This document shows positions 17,597 to 26,681 of a DNA stretch of 64,000 bases, piece by piece (positions within the stretch are counted from its first letter, which is position 1; each line of letters opens with the position of its first letter). A program made the position numbers and the translations under genes. The stretch is from assembly GCF_003217155.1 (NCBI RefSeq), contig NZ_QJSU01000001.1, positions 1-64,000 on the forward strand. Reading direction: 5' to 3'. This stretch comes from Psychrobacter fozii (lineage in GTDB: Bacteria; Pseudomonadota; Gammaproteobacteria; Pseudomonadales; Moraxellaceae). The notes below the pieces were generated by a model. That model saw only the letters and a list, made by a program, of their open reading frames with translations. It was not told the DNA's origin and did no database searches.

Positions 17597-19042
17597 TTGA
17601 ACGCACGCTCTGATAATACCAGTGACCAGTTCCCCACAGATACATCCGATTCAATTGACTCAACCAGTGCAGCTGGCACGGTGGGCTCAGTCGGAATCGT
17701 CACGCCCCAGATTTTTCATTTTGCTGAGCCATTGACCTTAGAGTGTAATCGCACCTTGCCCTCATTCGATTTAATCATCGAGACTTACGGCACGCTCAAT
17801 AGCGATAAATCAAATGCCATACTTATCTGTCACGCCTTATCTGGTAGCCATCATGCGGCAGGACTGCATAGTGCCGATGATAAAAAGGCGGGCTGGTGGG
17901 ACAATATGATTGGCCCTAATAAAGCCATCGATACCAATCAATTTTATGTGGTCTGCGTGAATAACATCGGCAGCTGTTTTGGCTCGACAGGCCCAACGAC
18001 GCTTAATCCTGATAGCATCAGCGCAGATGACGAAAGCACTGGCAGCGAACCGTCGGTTTATGGCCCTGACTTTCCACTCGTTACGATTAAAGATTGGGTG
18101 AAAACGCAAGCCATGCTCTCAGATCGTCTGGGTATCGACATTTGGCATGCCATCGTTGGCGGCTCGATGGGCGGTATGCAGGCATTGCAATGGTCTGTTG
18201 ATTATCCAAAGCGACTCAAGCGCTGTGTGGTCATTGCTAGTACGCCTAAGCTATCGGCTCAAAATATCGCCTTTAATGAAGTGGCGCGTCAGTCTATATT
18301 GTCTGACCCTGACTTCAAAGATGGTCGCTACTTACAAGCAGGCACCTACCCTCGTCGCGGGCTGATATTGGCGCGCATGGTTGGTCATATTACTTATTTG
18401 ACCGATGATGCAATGAAGGCAAAATTTGGTCGTGATCTAAAATCCGGCAAGTTTATGTATGGCTACGATGTCGAGTTCCAAGTCGAAAGCTATCTACGCT
18501 ATCAAGGCGAACGCTTTAGCGAAAATTTCGATGCCAATACCTATTTACTGATGACCAAAGCCTTAGATTATTTTGACCCGACGCGCGACTATCCAATACG
18601 TGACTATCCATCTGCCATAGAAACAGTTGCTATAGACTCCACAGAACCCGCAGCACAACTTGAGAATTCAATCGCGGCTTCAGTCGAATCTAGTAAAAAC
18701 AGTACGCAAGTTGAGCTAGAAGATGCAGTAGCGACGATTGAAGATATTGAATCTGATCGTCAGCAAGAGCTGTCTGCACTCAAAGCGGCCTTTGCTCATA
18801 CTCAATGCCAATACCTAGTGGTCTCATTTACCACTGATTGGCGCTTTGCACCGGAGCGTTCACAAGAGATTGTCGATGCACTAATGGCCACTGGCAAACC
18901 CGTCAACTATATCAATGTTGACGCACCGCATGGCCATGATTCTTTCTTATTTGATATTCCACGTTATATGGGTGCGGTCAGAGGGTTTTTAACTGCGCCG
19001 TTTATTTCTGGCAAAAGTACCGCTACAGGAGACCGCTCATGA
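17597..19042 (+). CDS. metX: Homoserine O-acyltransferase (acetyltransferase type)
   Basis: MetX activates homoserine for methionine synthesis with an acyl group from acyl-CoA (acetyl or succinyl; not decidable here). The alpha/beta-hydrolase core shows [11 protein letters not shown], the nucleophile elbow [12 protein letters not shown], and the C-terminal Asp and His of the triad in [13 protein letters not shown] and [10 protein letters not shown]. At 481 residues it is about 100 longer than usual, owing to a 30-residue Ser/Asp-rich N-terminus and an acidic insertion of about 50 residues before the final Asp ([11 protein letters not shown] onward). The start is a TTG at 17597 with GAGG 7 nt upstream; no ATG is available. 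It overlaps metW by 4 bp (ATGA). Confidence 0.94.
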   Translation: MNARSDNTSDQFPTDTSDSIDSTSAAGTVGSVGIVTPQIFHFAEPLTLECNRTLPSFDLIIETYGTLNSDKSNAILICHALSGSHHAAGLHSADDKKAGWWDNMIGPNKAIDTNQFYVVCVNNIGSCFGSTGPTTLNPDSISADDESTGSEPSVYGPDFPLVTIKDWVKTQAMLSDRLGIDIWHAIVGGSMGGMQALQWSVDYPKRLKRCVVIASTPKLSAQNIAFNEVARQSILSDPDFKDGRYLQAGTYPRRGLILARMVGHITYLTDDAMKAKFGRDLKSGKFMYGYDVEFQVESYLRYQGERFSENFDANTYLLMTKALDYFDPTRDYPIRDYPSAIETVAIDSTEPAAQLENSIAASVESSKNSTQVELEDAVATIEDIESDRQQELSALKAAFAHTQCQYLVVSFTTDWRFAPERSQEIVDALMATGKPVNYINVDAPHGHDSFLFDIPRYMGAVRGFLTAPFISGKSTATGDRS

Positions 19043-19656
19043 GAATGGATCATCAATTGGCTGAGCGTTGGATTGCCCCGCATTCGCATGTGCTAGATTT
19101 GGGCTGTGGTAATGGCGAACTACTCGCTCATCTACAACAAAATCGCGGCGTGACTGGCTACGGACTTGAGATTGACGAAGAAAAAATCAACGATGGCATC
19201 GCAAAAGGCTTATCTATTATCGAGCAAGACCTCAATGATGGTCTGGCACGCTTCGCTGATAACAGTTTCGACACCGTCGTCATGGCACGTGCGCTGCAAG
19301 CAGTGAAATCGCCTGATGTGCTATTGCTTGATATGCTACGTGTGGCCCGCGAAGCCGTCATCACCTTCCCTAACTTTGCCCACTGGCAAAACCGCCTGCA
19401 TCTAGGGCTGAAAGGCATGATGCCTGTATCAGAAGCGCTACCTTACGAATGGTACAACACGCCAAACATTCATCTGTGTACGTTTAAAGATTTTGAGCAG
19501 CTCTGTGCCAAGCATGACATTCATATCGTCAATCGCTTTGCCGTCAGTGATTCTGAAAAAGGTCATACGCCACTGATGAAAGCGCTAATAAGACAAGCTC
19601 CCAATCTGTTAGCAGATGTCGCTATTTACAGAGTGACTAAACGTACATCAGATTAA
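19039..19656 (+). CDS. metW: MetW, methyltransferase-like partner of MetX
   Basis: MetW is a small SAM-methyltransferase-fold protein needed with MetX for methionine synthesis; in other proteobacteria it acts with or stimulates MetX. The 205-residue protein has the motif [16 protein letters not shown] near its N-terminus, [10 protein letters not shown], and the MetW-specific stretches [12 protein letters not shown] and [15 protein letters not shown]. Its ATG overlaps the metX stop, so the two are translationally coupled. Length is normal. Confidence 0.95.
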   Translation: MRMDHQLAERWIAPHSHVLDLGCGNGELLAHLQQNRGVTGYGLEIDEEKINDGIAKGLSIIEQDLNDGLARFADNSFDTVVMARALQAVKSPDVLLLDMLRVAREAVITFPNFAHWQNRLHLGLKGMMPVSEALPYEWYNTPNIHLCTFKDFEQLCAKHDIHIVNRFAVSDSEKGHTPLMKALIRQAPNLLADVAIYRVTKRTSD

Positions 19657-19996
19657 TATTATCGATGCAGATGCTTGCCTCTTAGCCTCAAAATATTGAT
19701 ATCTGAGTAACTGTATGATTTTGTTACAAACAATATTGGGTAAATTACCGTTAACTTAGGTAATTAGTATTTGAGTTTCGTAAACTTGGGTGTTAAGCTA
19801 GCAAAATAATGTTGGCCATGCCCTAATTCCGACCGTTTATCGTGTCAATTAAGGTTAACCAACCCTCAAACATTAAATATATTGCTAATAATTAGGTCAG
19901 TTAGTCTCGCTGGATGTCCCCTAATTGTTATCGCCGTCTAAATCTCTTTAGCGGTGCAACTCTTTTGCTTATTAACTGCCTAATTTTGGAGCTGCT
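19657..19996. other. Intergenic region after metW
   Basis: About 340 bp, AT-rich, with no open reading frame or RNA gene that I can support. TAATTAGGT-like words recur (near 19760 and 19890) but do not form a clear repeat. No clear terminator follows metW. Confidence 0.4.
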
Positions 19997-20578
19997 ATGA
20001 AATTATTAAAAGCTGCGTTGTTCACTGCATTGTTCTCTTGTGCAGGTCTTGCCAACGCTGAGTTAATATCAAACGTACCACTTGATACGTCACGTTTTGA
20101 GCTAATGCCAATCAGCGAGCTATCCAGTCGTGCTGCCCAAGGCAATGACCATGCTCAGTTCTATTTAGCCAAACGCCTACAAAAAGGTGAAGGTGTTGCA
20201 CAAAACACCCAACAAGCCGTTCAGTGGTATACCAAAGCAGCTCAGCAAGGCGTTGCTCCTGCTCAGTTAAATTTGGCCATCATGTACTTGCGTGGCGAAG
20301 GTGTACAGCCTAACCTACAACAAGCCCGTGGTTGGTTAGAAAAAGCCGCCATGCGTGGCGACAACCGTGCCAGCTATACGCTTGCATTGTTAGATGAAAA
20401 GCAAAAGAATTTGGTCGATGCTTATAAATGGTATGATTTGGCTGCCCGTGATGGCATGCTAGACGAAAAAGTACGCACCAAAGCTCGTGGTAAGATTGGT
20501 CAGTTGGCATTGAACTTATCAAGCTCAGACATCGCTAGTGCCCGTAGCAAAGCCGATAGCTGGTTTCAGAGTAAGTAA
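19997..20578 (+). CDS. Exported Sel1-repeat (TPR-like) protein
   Basis: A 193-residue protein with a clear signal peptide (KLLKAALFTALFSCAGLANA, cut before E). The mature part holds three or four Sel1-like repeats: GNDHAQFYLAKRLQKGEGV, GVAPAQLNLAIMYLRGEGV and GDNRASYTLALLDE followed by DAYKWYDLAARDG. Such repeats mediate protein contacts, often in the periplasm. Binding partner unknown. GGAGCTGCT precedes the ATG. Monocistronic, with its own terminator. Confidence 0.88.
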   Translation: MKLLKAALFTALFSCAGLANAELISNVPLDTSRFELMPISELSSRAAQGNDHAQFYLAKRLQKGEGVAQNTQQAVQWYTKAAQQGVAPAQLNLAIMYLRGEGVQPNLQQARGWLEKAAMRGDNRASYTLALLDEKQKNLVDAYKWYDLAARDGMLDEKVRTKARGKIGQLALNLSSSDIASARSKADSWFQSK

Positions 20579-20609
20579 ATCTAGCTACATACAGTTTTAG
20601 TTTGAAAAT

Positions 20610-20638
20610 AAAAATCCAGCCTTTGAGCTGGATTTTTT
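20610..20638 (+). terminator. Rho-independent terminator
   Basis: AAAATCCAGC and GCTGGATTTT pair around CTTTGA, followed by T. It separates the Sel1-repeat gene from abiH. Confidence 0.88.
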
Positions 20639-20701
20639 GTGTTTGATGCTATAGTTATTTTTGTTTGTAAGCATAGTGATATAAATCCAAGGAACATTTG
20701 T

Positions 20702-22054
20702 ATGAGTGGAACAAGAAAAATACTAATATTGGGTAATGGATTTGATTTAGCACATTTCTTACCGACTAAGTATGACCACTTTATGTATGCCATGCGTAAT
20801 GTGGAAAATTATGATAAAGATACTCCAATGACTTTTCAGGAGTTATATACAGACTTGATAAGTGATGAAAATTACTTCTTTGAGAATACTATCAAATTGT
20901 ATAAAACTGAAGAAGCTACCTTACCGCTAGAAGAAGTTAAAGAGCTTCAAGATGACTTAAATAAAAATGGTTGGTTTCAATACTTTAAAAGCTATATTGA
21001 TAGTGGTATTGAAACATGGATAGACTTTGAAAATGAGATGGAAGTGGTGCTAAGTGCTGTCTGTTATATAATATCGGAGATAGAGAAAAATTCAGGATAC
21101 CTCAAACATATTCCATATGTTGATAGTTTAATTTTAATTGATAAAATATTCAATAAAGATATTAAAAGAAAATATCCATTTATCAACAATTTACTAGAAA
21201 AATTTTCTATAACGGATAAAAATTCTAAACATGCAGGCACGCAAATGGTATTCGATCAGGGTTTTGTTAAATACTATTTAGGAAAACCTATCGATATATG
21301 CGCTTCCAGCTTGTTGAAGCACTTAGAAGAAGACTTGATTAGTTTTATTGAGATATTTTCTAAGTATATTGCCTTTATTGACAAACTAGAATTAAAAAAT
21401 ACTCTCAAAAATCCAGAAATTTTTGAAAAAGATTTGGATGCTATTTATAGTTTCAATTATTCATCTACTATTGATCGTTTGTATAATCATTCCAATATTA
21501 ATTTTATACATGGTAAAGCTGGTAAAAATAGTAATAAAAAAATTGTTCTAGGTATTTCAGAGCTTCAAAATCAAGTACTAATAGACAATAAATCTTATGG
21601 ATTCGTTAAATACTATCAAAAGCTCGTCAACAATACTGATTATCAGTTTCTGAAATCTAACTCTCCAGTTGTAGAGTTGGAACAAAATATGAAAGGCCAA
21701 GGTCTAACGAAGTACCACCCTATCGAAATTTATATCTGGGGTCATTCTTTAGACTCATCAGACAGCGATTATATCCATGAAATTTTTTCGTTTAATCAGG
21801 GAGAGAAACCATCTATTAGAGTCATTGTCTATTACTATTTAAAGCCGCATGCTCAATTATCCAATCTGATAGATATACTAGATAAAGATACTATTGAAAC
21901 TTGGATGAAAAATAAGTGGTTAGAATTTATGGAAATGCCTAATATACAAGAGTTAAATTCCGATAACAATTACATTGATAGTAGTATCAGTGAATTCTCT
22001 AAAACTGTATCTAGTCCAAAAGAAACGTTTAGACCAAAGATAAATATGTACTAA
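20702..22054 (+). CDS. AbiH-family abortive-infection (phage defence) protein
   Basis: A 450-residue protein matching the AbiH family (known from lactococcal phage resistance). Diagnostic are the N-terminal LILGNGFDLAHFLPTKYDHF (motif GNGFDL at residues 11-16), the middle FNYSSTIDRLY, then INFIHGK, and the C-terminal YIWGHSLDSSDSDYI. The order of these motifs recalls a SIR2-like NAD-binding fold, which is my inference. The ATG at 20702 has AAGGA 8 nt upstream; the frame is open further up, but those starts lie inside the preceding terminator. The gene is visibly more AT-rich than its neighbours (many AAA, AAT, ATA and AGA codons) and sits alone between two housekeeping-type genes, so acquisition by transfer is likely. 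No toxin-antitoxin partner or mobile element is adjacent. Confidence 0.9.
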   Translation: MSGTRKILILGNGFDLAHFLPTKYDHFMYAMRNVENYDKDTPMTFQELYTDLISDENYFFENTIKLYKTEEATLPLEEVKELQDDLNKNGWFQYFKSYIDSGIETWIDFENEMEVVLSAVCYIISEIEKNSGYLKHIPYVDSLILIDKIFNKDIKRKYPFINNLLEKFSITDKNSKHAGTQMVFDQGFVKYYLGKPIDICASSLLKHLEEDLISFIEIFSKYIAFIDKLELKNTLKNPEIFEKDLDAIYSFNYSSTIDRLYNHSNINFIHGKAGKNSNKKIVLGISELQNQVLIDNKSYGFVKYYQKLVNNTDYQFLKSNSPVVELEQNMKGQGLTKYHPIEIYIWGHSLDSSDSDYIHEIFSFNQGEKPSIRVIVYYYLKPHAQLSNLIDILDKDTIETWMKNKWLEFMEMPNIQELNSDNNYIDSSISEFSKTVSSPKETFRPKINMY

Positions 22055-22206
22055 TATTTCTCTTCCATTCAAAACCCATCTAAAATTTGCTACACTACGC
22101 GCGTATTAGCTAATTCCACAATCAGACTAATGTTATGAGCTATACTAATTAGTTTTAACAAATACTTTACGCACTGGGTTTACGACCTAGCCAGCAGGAG
22201 AAAAAC

Positions 22207-23280
22207 ATGAGTACCATTCAAGACAGTACCACTCACACCCCTACTACAAATGACAACCAATCAGCGCCCGTTTACGATAGCGTGACTAATAATATCGTCG
22301 TTGCTGCACTCTATAAGTTCACGCGCTTTGCGGACTTTGAGCAATACCGTGAGCCAATCTTAAATACCATGCTTGAAAATGACGTTAAAGGCACCTTGTT
22401 AATTGCCGCTGAAGGCATTAACGGTACGATTTCTGGTACACGCCAAGGTATTGATAATGTCCTTGAATATCTGCGTAGTATCGAAGCGATTGGCACGTTC
22501 ACTTTTAAAGAATCGTATACCAACGAGCAGCCATTCTATCGCACCAAAGTAAAGCTCAAAAAAGAAATCGTTACCATGGGTGTTGAAAACATCGATCCTT
22601 TGCAATCAGTCGGCCGCTATGTAAAACCAAGCGATTGGAATGCACTAATCTCTGATCCTGATGTCATTCTGATCGATACTCGTAACGATTACGAAGTACA
22701 AATCGGTACCTTTAAAAATGCTGTCAATCCAAATACTGAGACCTTCCGTGAGTTCCCAGAATACGTGGCAAAAGAGATGGATCCGGCTAAGCATAAAAAA
22801 GTAGCAATGTTCTGTACTGGTGGCATTCGCTGCGAAAAATCCACTGCCTATATGCGTGAGCAAGGGTTTAAAGAGGTTTATCACTTAGAAGGCGGCATCC
22901 TAAAATATCTAGAAGAAGTGCCTGCTAGCGACTCTATGTGGGAAGGTGATTGCTTTGTCTTTGACAACCGTGTATCGGTCAATCACAATTTAGAAAAAGG
23001 CAGCTACGAGCAATGTTTCGCTTGCCGCATGCCCATTACTGTCGATGACATGCAAAGCAGTGCTTACATTAAAGGCGAGTCATGCCCGCATTGTATCGAT
23101 AAAGCGACTGATGAACAAAAAGCGCGCTTTCGTGAACGTGAACACCAAATGCAATTGGCCAAAAAACGTGGTGAAGCGCATATCGGCAGCGACGTAATAG
23201 ATGTGATAGAGAAACGCAAAGCCGCTAAGGTTGAAGCACAACGTTTAGCTGATGCAGCAAATCAAGCCAAAAAAAAATAA
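22207..23280 (+). CDS. trhO: tRNA uridine(34) hydroxylase, rhodanese-like
   Basis: TrhO (YceA) hydroxylates uridine 34 of some tRNAs to give ho5U, later modified to mo5U/cmo5U. The 357-residue protein has the N-terminal acylphosphatase-like domain ([23 protein letters not shown]), a rhodanese domain with active loop [11 protein letters not shown], and a C-terminal Cys-rich segment (CFACRMP, SCPHC). Lengths and motifs fit the family. GGAG lies before the ATG. Single gene with terminator. Confidence 0.94.
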   Translation: MSTIQDSTTHTPTTNDNQSAPVYDSVTNNIVVAALYKFTRFADFEQYREPILNTMLENDVKGTLLIAAEGINGTISGTRQGIDNVLEYLRSIEAIGTFTFKESYTNEQPFYRTKVKLKKEIVTMGVENIDPLQSVGRYVKPSDWNALISDPDVILIDTRNDYEVQIGTFKNAVNPNTETFREFPEYVAKEMDPAKHKKVAMFCTGGIRCEKSTAYMREQGFKEVYHLEGGILKYLEEVPASDSMWEGDCFVFDNRVSVNHNLEKGSYEQCFACRMPITVDDMQSSAYIKGESCPHCIDKATDEQKARFREREHQMQLAKKRGEAHIGSDVIDVIEKRKAAKVEAQRLADAANQAKKK

Positions 23281-23302
23281 ACAGTCTTACTTCAGGCTAA
23301 AC

Positions 23303-23342
23303 AAAAAAGAGAGGCTCTAATTAATAGAGCCTCTCTTTTTTA
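23303..23342 (+). terminator. Rho-independent terminator after trhO
   Basis: AAAAAAGAGAGGCTCTA and TAGAGCCTCTCTTTTTT form a long perfect stem with a short loop. Confidence 0.92.
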
Positions 23343-23381
23343 TGAAGAATTATCAGTGCTTATCGCAACAATCAACGCTGA

Positions 23382-23488
23382 TATAGTTGATCCAATTTGA
23401 AAGTGGTACAAGGCAACCGAGTGCAGAGGTATATGCAATACTTCAAGCGAGGTTAACGCTGTAACTCTTTTATAGTGGATTGACTATA
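23382..23488 (+). repeat. Dispersed TIR element, copy 2 (subtype B, full length)
   Basis: 107 bp from TATAGTTGATCCAATTTGA to GTGGATTGACTATA. Subtype B has the inner sequence GTGGTACAAGGCAACCGAGTG and CTTCAAGCGAGGTTAACGC. Its right end touches the serA stop codon (next base 23489), so serA mRNA reads directly into it. Confidence 0.85.
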
Positions 23489-24715
23489 CTAGAATAAGAT
23501 ACGTACGCGGATCGTTTCTTCTACGTCTTTTAACTGATCTAAAGCGGCACTTGAATCGTTATAATCAACATCCATCACCAGATAACCAACATCACCTTCG
23601 GTCATTAAGCTTTGCGCTAGAATGTTGATATGCGCTTCAGCGAACAGACGGTTGATTTGTGACAATACGCCCGGTACGTTTTTGTGGATATGCAGCAGAC
23701 GATGCGAGTTTTCTTTGAACGGAACAGATACTTCTGGGAAGTTCACAGCCGTCGCCGTATCACCTTGATCAGAATATCGAACAAACTTATCCGCCACTTC
23801 TAGCCCGATGTTAGCCTGTGCTTCTTGCGTTGAGCCACCGATGTGCGGCGTCAAGATAACATTGTCAAACTTACGCAGTGGTGATTCGAACTCTTCGTCA
23901 GCAGATTTTGGCTCTTTCGGGAACACGTCAATCGCCGCGCCCAATACTTTACCAGACTCAAGTACAGCAGCAAGATCATCAATCTCTACACAAGTACCGC
24001 GTGCGGCATTGATGAAGTAGCTGCCTTCTTTCATTTGGGCGAACTGCTCAGCTTTCATCATATAGCGCGTGCTTGGTACATCAGGCACATGCAATGTCAC
24101 GATGTCGGCAGTTGACAATAACTCTTCTAAGTTACTTACTTGCACGGCATTACCTAGTGGTAATTTGGTCACGGCATCATGATAAATGACTTTCATGCCG
24201 AAGCTTTCTGCCAATACAGACAGCTGTGAGCCGATAGAGCCGTAGCCAACGATACCGATGGTCTTACCACGTACTTCATGTGAGTTAGTCGCAGACTTGC
24301 CCCAGCCGCCGCGATGTACGGTGGCGTTCTTTTCAGGGATACCACGATACAGCATAATAGCTTCAGCCAATACCAGTTCAGCCACCGAGCGGGTGTTTGA
24401 GTATGGCGCGTTAAAGACAGGGATACCTAGATCGCGAGCCGCTTCCAAATCTACTTGGTTGGTACCGATACAGAAGCAGCCAATGCCGATCAGCTTGTGT
24501 GCATGCTCAAGTACTTCACGTGTTAGCTGAGTGCGCGAACGGATACCAATGAAGTGGGCATCTTTAATTTTTTCAATGAGCTCATCTTGATCTAAAGCTT
24601 GGCTGATATTTTCGATGTTATGATAGCCAGCGCCTTCCAATACTTTCAAAGCATTGTCATGCAGACCTTCAAGCAATAAAAACCGGATTTTGTCTTTTTG
24701 TAGTGATAACGCCAT
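23489..24715 (-). CDS. serA: D-3-phosphoglycerate dehydrogenase
   Basis: SerA oxidises 3-phosphoglycerate with NAD+, the first step of serine synthesis; the same enzyme type can reduce 2-ketoglutarate to D-2-hydroxyglutarate. The 408-residue E. coli-like form shows the Rossmann motif GIVGYGSIGSQLS, IRSRTQLT, INAARGTCVEIDDLA, the catalytic-His region LTPHIGGSTQEAQ and a C-terminal ACT domain (HIHKNVPGVLSQINRLFAEAHINI). It is divergent from a D-2-hydroxyglutarate dehydrogenase-like gene, which fits coupled metabolism. Its stop codon abuts a dispersed repeat. Confidence 0.96.
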   Translation of the reverse strand: MALSLQKDKIRFLLLEGLHDNALKVLEGAGYHNIENISQALDQDELIEKIKDAHFIGIRSRTQLTREVLEHAHKLIGIGCFCIGTNQVDLEAARDLGIPVFNAPYSNTRSVAELVLAEAIMLYRGIPEKNATVHRGGWGKSATNSHEVRGKTIGIVGYGSIGSQLSVLAESFGMKVIYHDAVTKLPLGNAVQVSNLEELLSTADIVTLHVPDVPSTRYMMKAEQFAQMKEGSYFINAARGTCVEIDDLAAVLESGKVLGAAIDVFPKEPKSADEEFESPLRKFDNVILTPHIGGSTQEAQANIGLEVADKFVRYSDQGDTATAVNFPEVSVPFKENSHRLLHIHKNVPGVLSQINRLFAEAHINILAQSLMTEGDVGYLVMDVDYNDSSAALDQLKDVEETIRVRILF

Positions 24716-25125
24716 GTGGGAACTGTCCTATAATTGTCTTATAAAATTATCTGCGCGATAATCTATGATGGATGAAACGAAAACAGTCTAGATATCTTAC
24801 ACAAAATTCGACGCCGATGTTAGCAGATTAGATGAATTATTGATTATCTATCCTGAATTTTTTTTATGCTATAGTGAATTATATCCTTCAATGTTTATTA
24901 AATAGTTTCTTTACTATACTATTTACGCTTGTGCATGCACATGCCATCATATCGCTCTATAATTACCATAATCACCAACGCCTACTGAGTTGAACACACT
25001 TATCTAAAAGTGCGGCTGTCACAACAATGCGTAAGTCACTACAATTAGAATAAGTATGTTTCTATCCATTTAGCGATACAATAATCCCCTTTATACATAG
25101 CGCTTGTTTATACCGAGATCTGACC
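24716..25125. other. Divergent intergenic region serA / D2HGDH-like gene
   Basis: About 410 AT-rich bases holding both promoters. Several A/T-rich -10-like words occur (for example TATAAT near 24957), but no pair with a good -35 could be settled. No RNA gene seen. Confidence 0.4.
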
Positions 25126-26568
25126 ATGACTTCTTTATCTAGCCAAAGCACATCTGAAACCCATACCGCAGCTGTCCAAACTATTTTGAGCACGCTGATT
25201 GACACTCATCAATTTGACACCAACCAAATCAAAACCGATGCTGAGAGCTTAGAGCATTGGGGCAAAGACTGGACCAAGCATTTTGCGCCTGCCGCTGCCG
25301 CCATCGTCTTTCCAAAGACCACCGAGCAAGTGCAATCTATCGTCCTACTTGCCAATGAGCACAATGTCGTCCTGACGCCAAGTGGTGGTCGTACTGGTCT
25401 ATCAGCTGGCGCAGTCGCCGCTAATGGTGAGATTGTCGTCAGTATGGATAAGATGAACCGTATCGGACAGTTCTATCCAGCCGATCGAATAGTTGAAGTC
25501 GAAGCCGGTGTCATCACTCAGCAGTTGCAAGCATTCGCAGAGTCTAAAGACTTGTACTATCCTGTTGATTTTGCCTCAGCAGGCTCTAGTCAAATCGGTG
25601 GCAATATCGGTACTAACGCAGGCGGTATCAAAGTCATTCGTTATGGCATGACCCGTCAATGGATTATGGGCCTGACCGTTGTCACGGGTAAAGGTGATAT
25701 CTTGCACCTCAACCGCGGTATGGTGAAAAATGCCACGGGTTATGATCTGCGCCAATTGTTCATCGGTAGCGAAGGCACGCTAGGTTTAGTCACCCACGCG
25801 CAAATCAAGCTTGAGCGCCAACCACAAGACTTAAACGTCATGGTACTTGGCATGGACAGCTTTAACGATGTCATGAATGTACTGGCAGCATTTCAAGCTA
25901 AAATTGATTTGACCGCGTTTGAGTTCTTTGATGATGTCGCGATTGACAAGCTAATGGCACATGGTCAAGTACAAGAGCCATTTGAATCACGTACCAAGTT
26001 TTATACGTTGCTAGAATTCGAAGCGCCTTATGAGCCAATTATGGACAAGGCCATGGCCATATTTGAGCACTGCATGGAACAAGGCTGGGTCATTGATGGT
26101 GTCATGAGTCAGAGCTTGGCACAGGCTGAAGAGCTGTGGAAGCTTCGCGAATACATCTCTGAGACTATTTCAGTATTTACGCCTTATAAGAATGACGTCT
26201 CTGTTCTTATCAGTCATGTGCCAGAGTTTATCACTGAGATTGATCATATTGTCAGCAGTAACTATCCTGACTTTGAAGTGTGCTGGTTCGGTCATATCGG
26301 TGATGGCAACTTACATCTAAACATCTTAAAGCCTGAAAACATGAGCAAAGACGATTTCTTTGCAGAGTGTCAGGTGGTCAATAAATATGTGTTCGAAACA
26401 GTACAAAAATATGGCGGTTCGGTGTCTGCTGAGCATGGTGTGGGCATGACGAAGAAGCCGTATCTGAGCTATAGCCGCAGCGAGACGGAGATTAATTATT
26501 TACGAGAGGTCAAAAAAGTCTTTGATCCTAACAATATCATGAACCGCGGTAAGATTTTTGATATGTAA
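25126..26568 (+). CDS. FAD-binding oxidoreductase, D-2-hydroxyglutarate dehydrogenase-like
   Basis: A 480-residue flavoprotein of the FAD-binding-4 / FAD-oxidase-C (GlcD, D-LDH, D2HGDH) class. The FAD domain (about residues 50-225) shows VLTPSGGRTGLSAGAV, SSQIGGNIGTNAGGIKV and KNATGYDLRQLFIGSEGTLG. The C-terminal catalytic half has FGHIGDGNLHLN and SAEHGVGMTKKP, with conserved metal/substrate His residues. In Pseudomonas a D-2-hydroxyglutarate dehydrogenase next to SerA removes the D-2-hydroxyglutarate that SerA makes. The divergent pairing with serA here suggests the same job; D-lactate or glycolate dehydrogenase remains possible. Confidence 0.85.
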   Translation: MTSLSSQSTSETHTAAVQTILSTLIDTHQFDTNQIKTDAESLEHWGKDWTKHFAPAAAAIVFPKTTEQVQSIVLLANEHNVVLTPSGGRTGLSAGAVAANGEIVVSMDKMNRIGQFYPADRIVEVEAGVITQQLQAFAESKDLYYPVDFASAGSSQIGGNIGTNAGGIKVIRYGMTRQWIMGLTVVTGKGDILHLNRGMVKNATGYDLRQLFIGSEGTLGLVTHAQIKLERQPQDLNVMVLGMDSFNDVMNVLAAFQAKIDLTAFEFFDDVAIDKLMAHGQVQEPFESRTKFYTLLEFEAPYEPIMDKAMAIFEHCMEQGWVIDGVMSQSLAQAEELWKLREYISETISVFTPYKNDVSVLISHVPEFITEIDHIVSSNYPDFEVCWFGHIGDGNLHLNILKPENMSKDDFFAECQVVNKYVFETVQKYGGSVSAEHGVGMTKKPYLSYSRSETEINYLREVKKVFDPNNIMNRGKIFDM

Positions 26569-26623
26569 TGGGCTGATTACTTACGAGATTGAAGATATCT
26601 TAAACGTTTAACCTACCCTCAAT

Positions 26624-26662
26624 AAAAAAGACGCTAACCCATGAAGGTTAGCGTCTTTTTTT
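26624..26662. terminator. Bidirectional terminator
   Basis: GACGCTAACC and GGTTAGCGTC pair with a short loop, A run before and T run after. Serves the flavoprotein gene (+) and the BLUF gene (-). Confidence 0.92.
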
Positions 26663-26681
26663 GGCTTATAAAAGCGATAAT

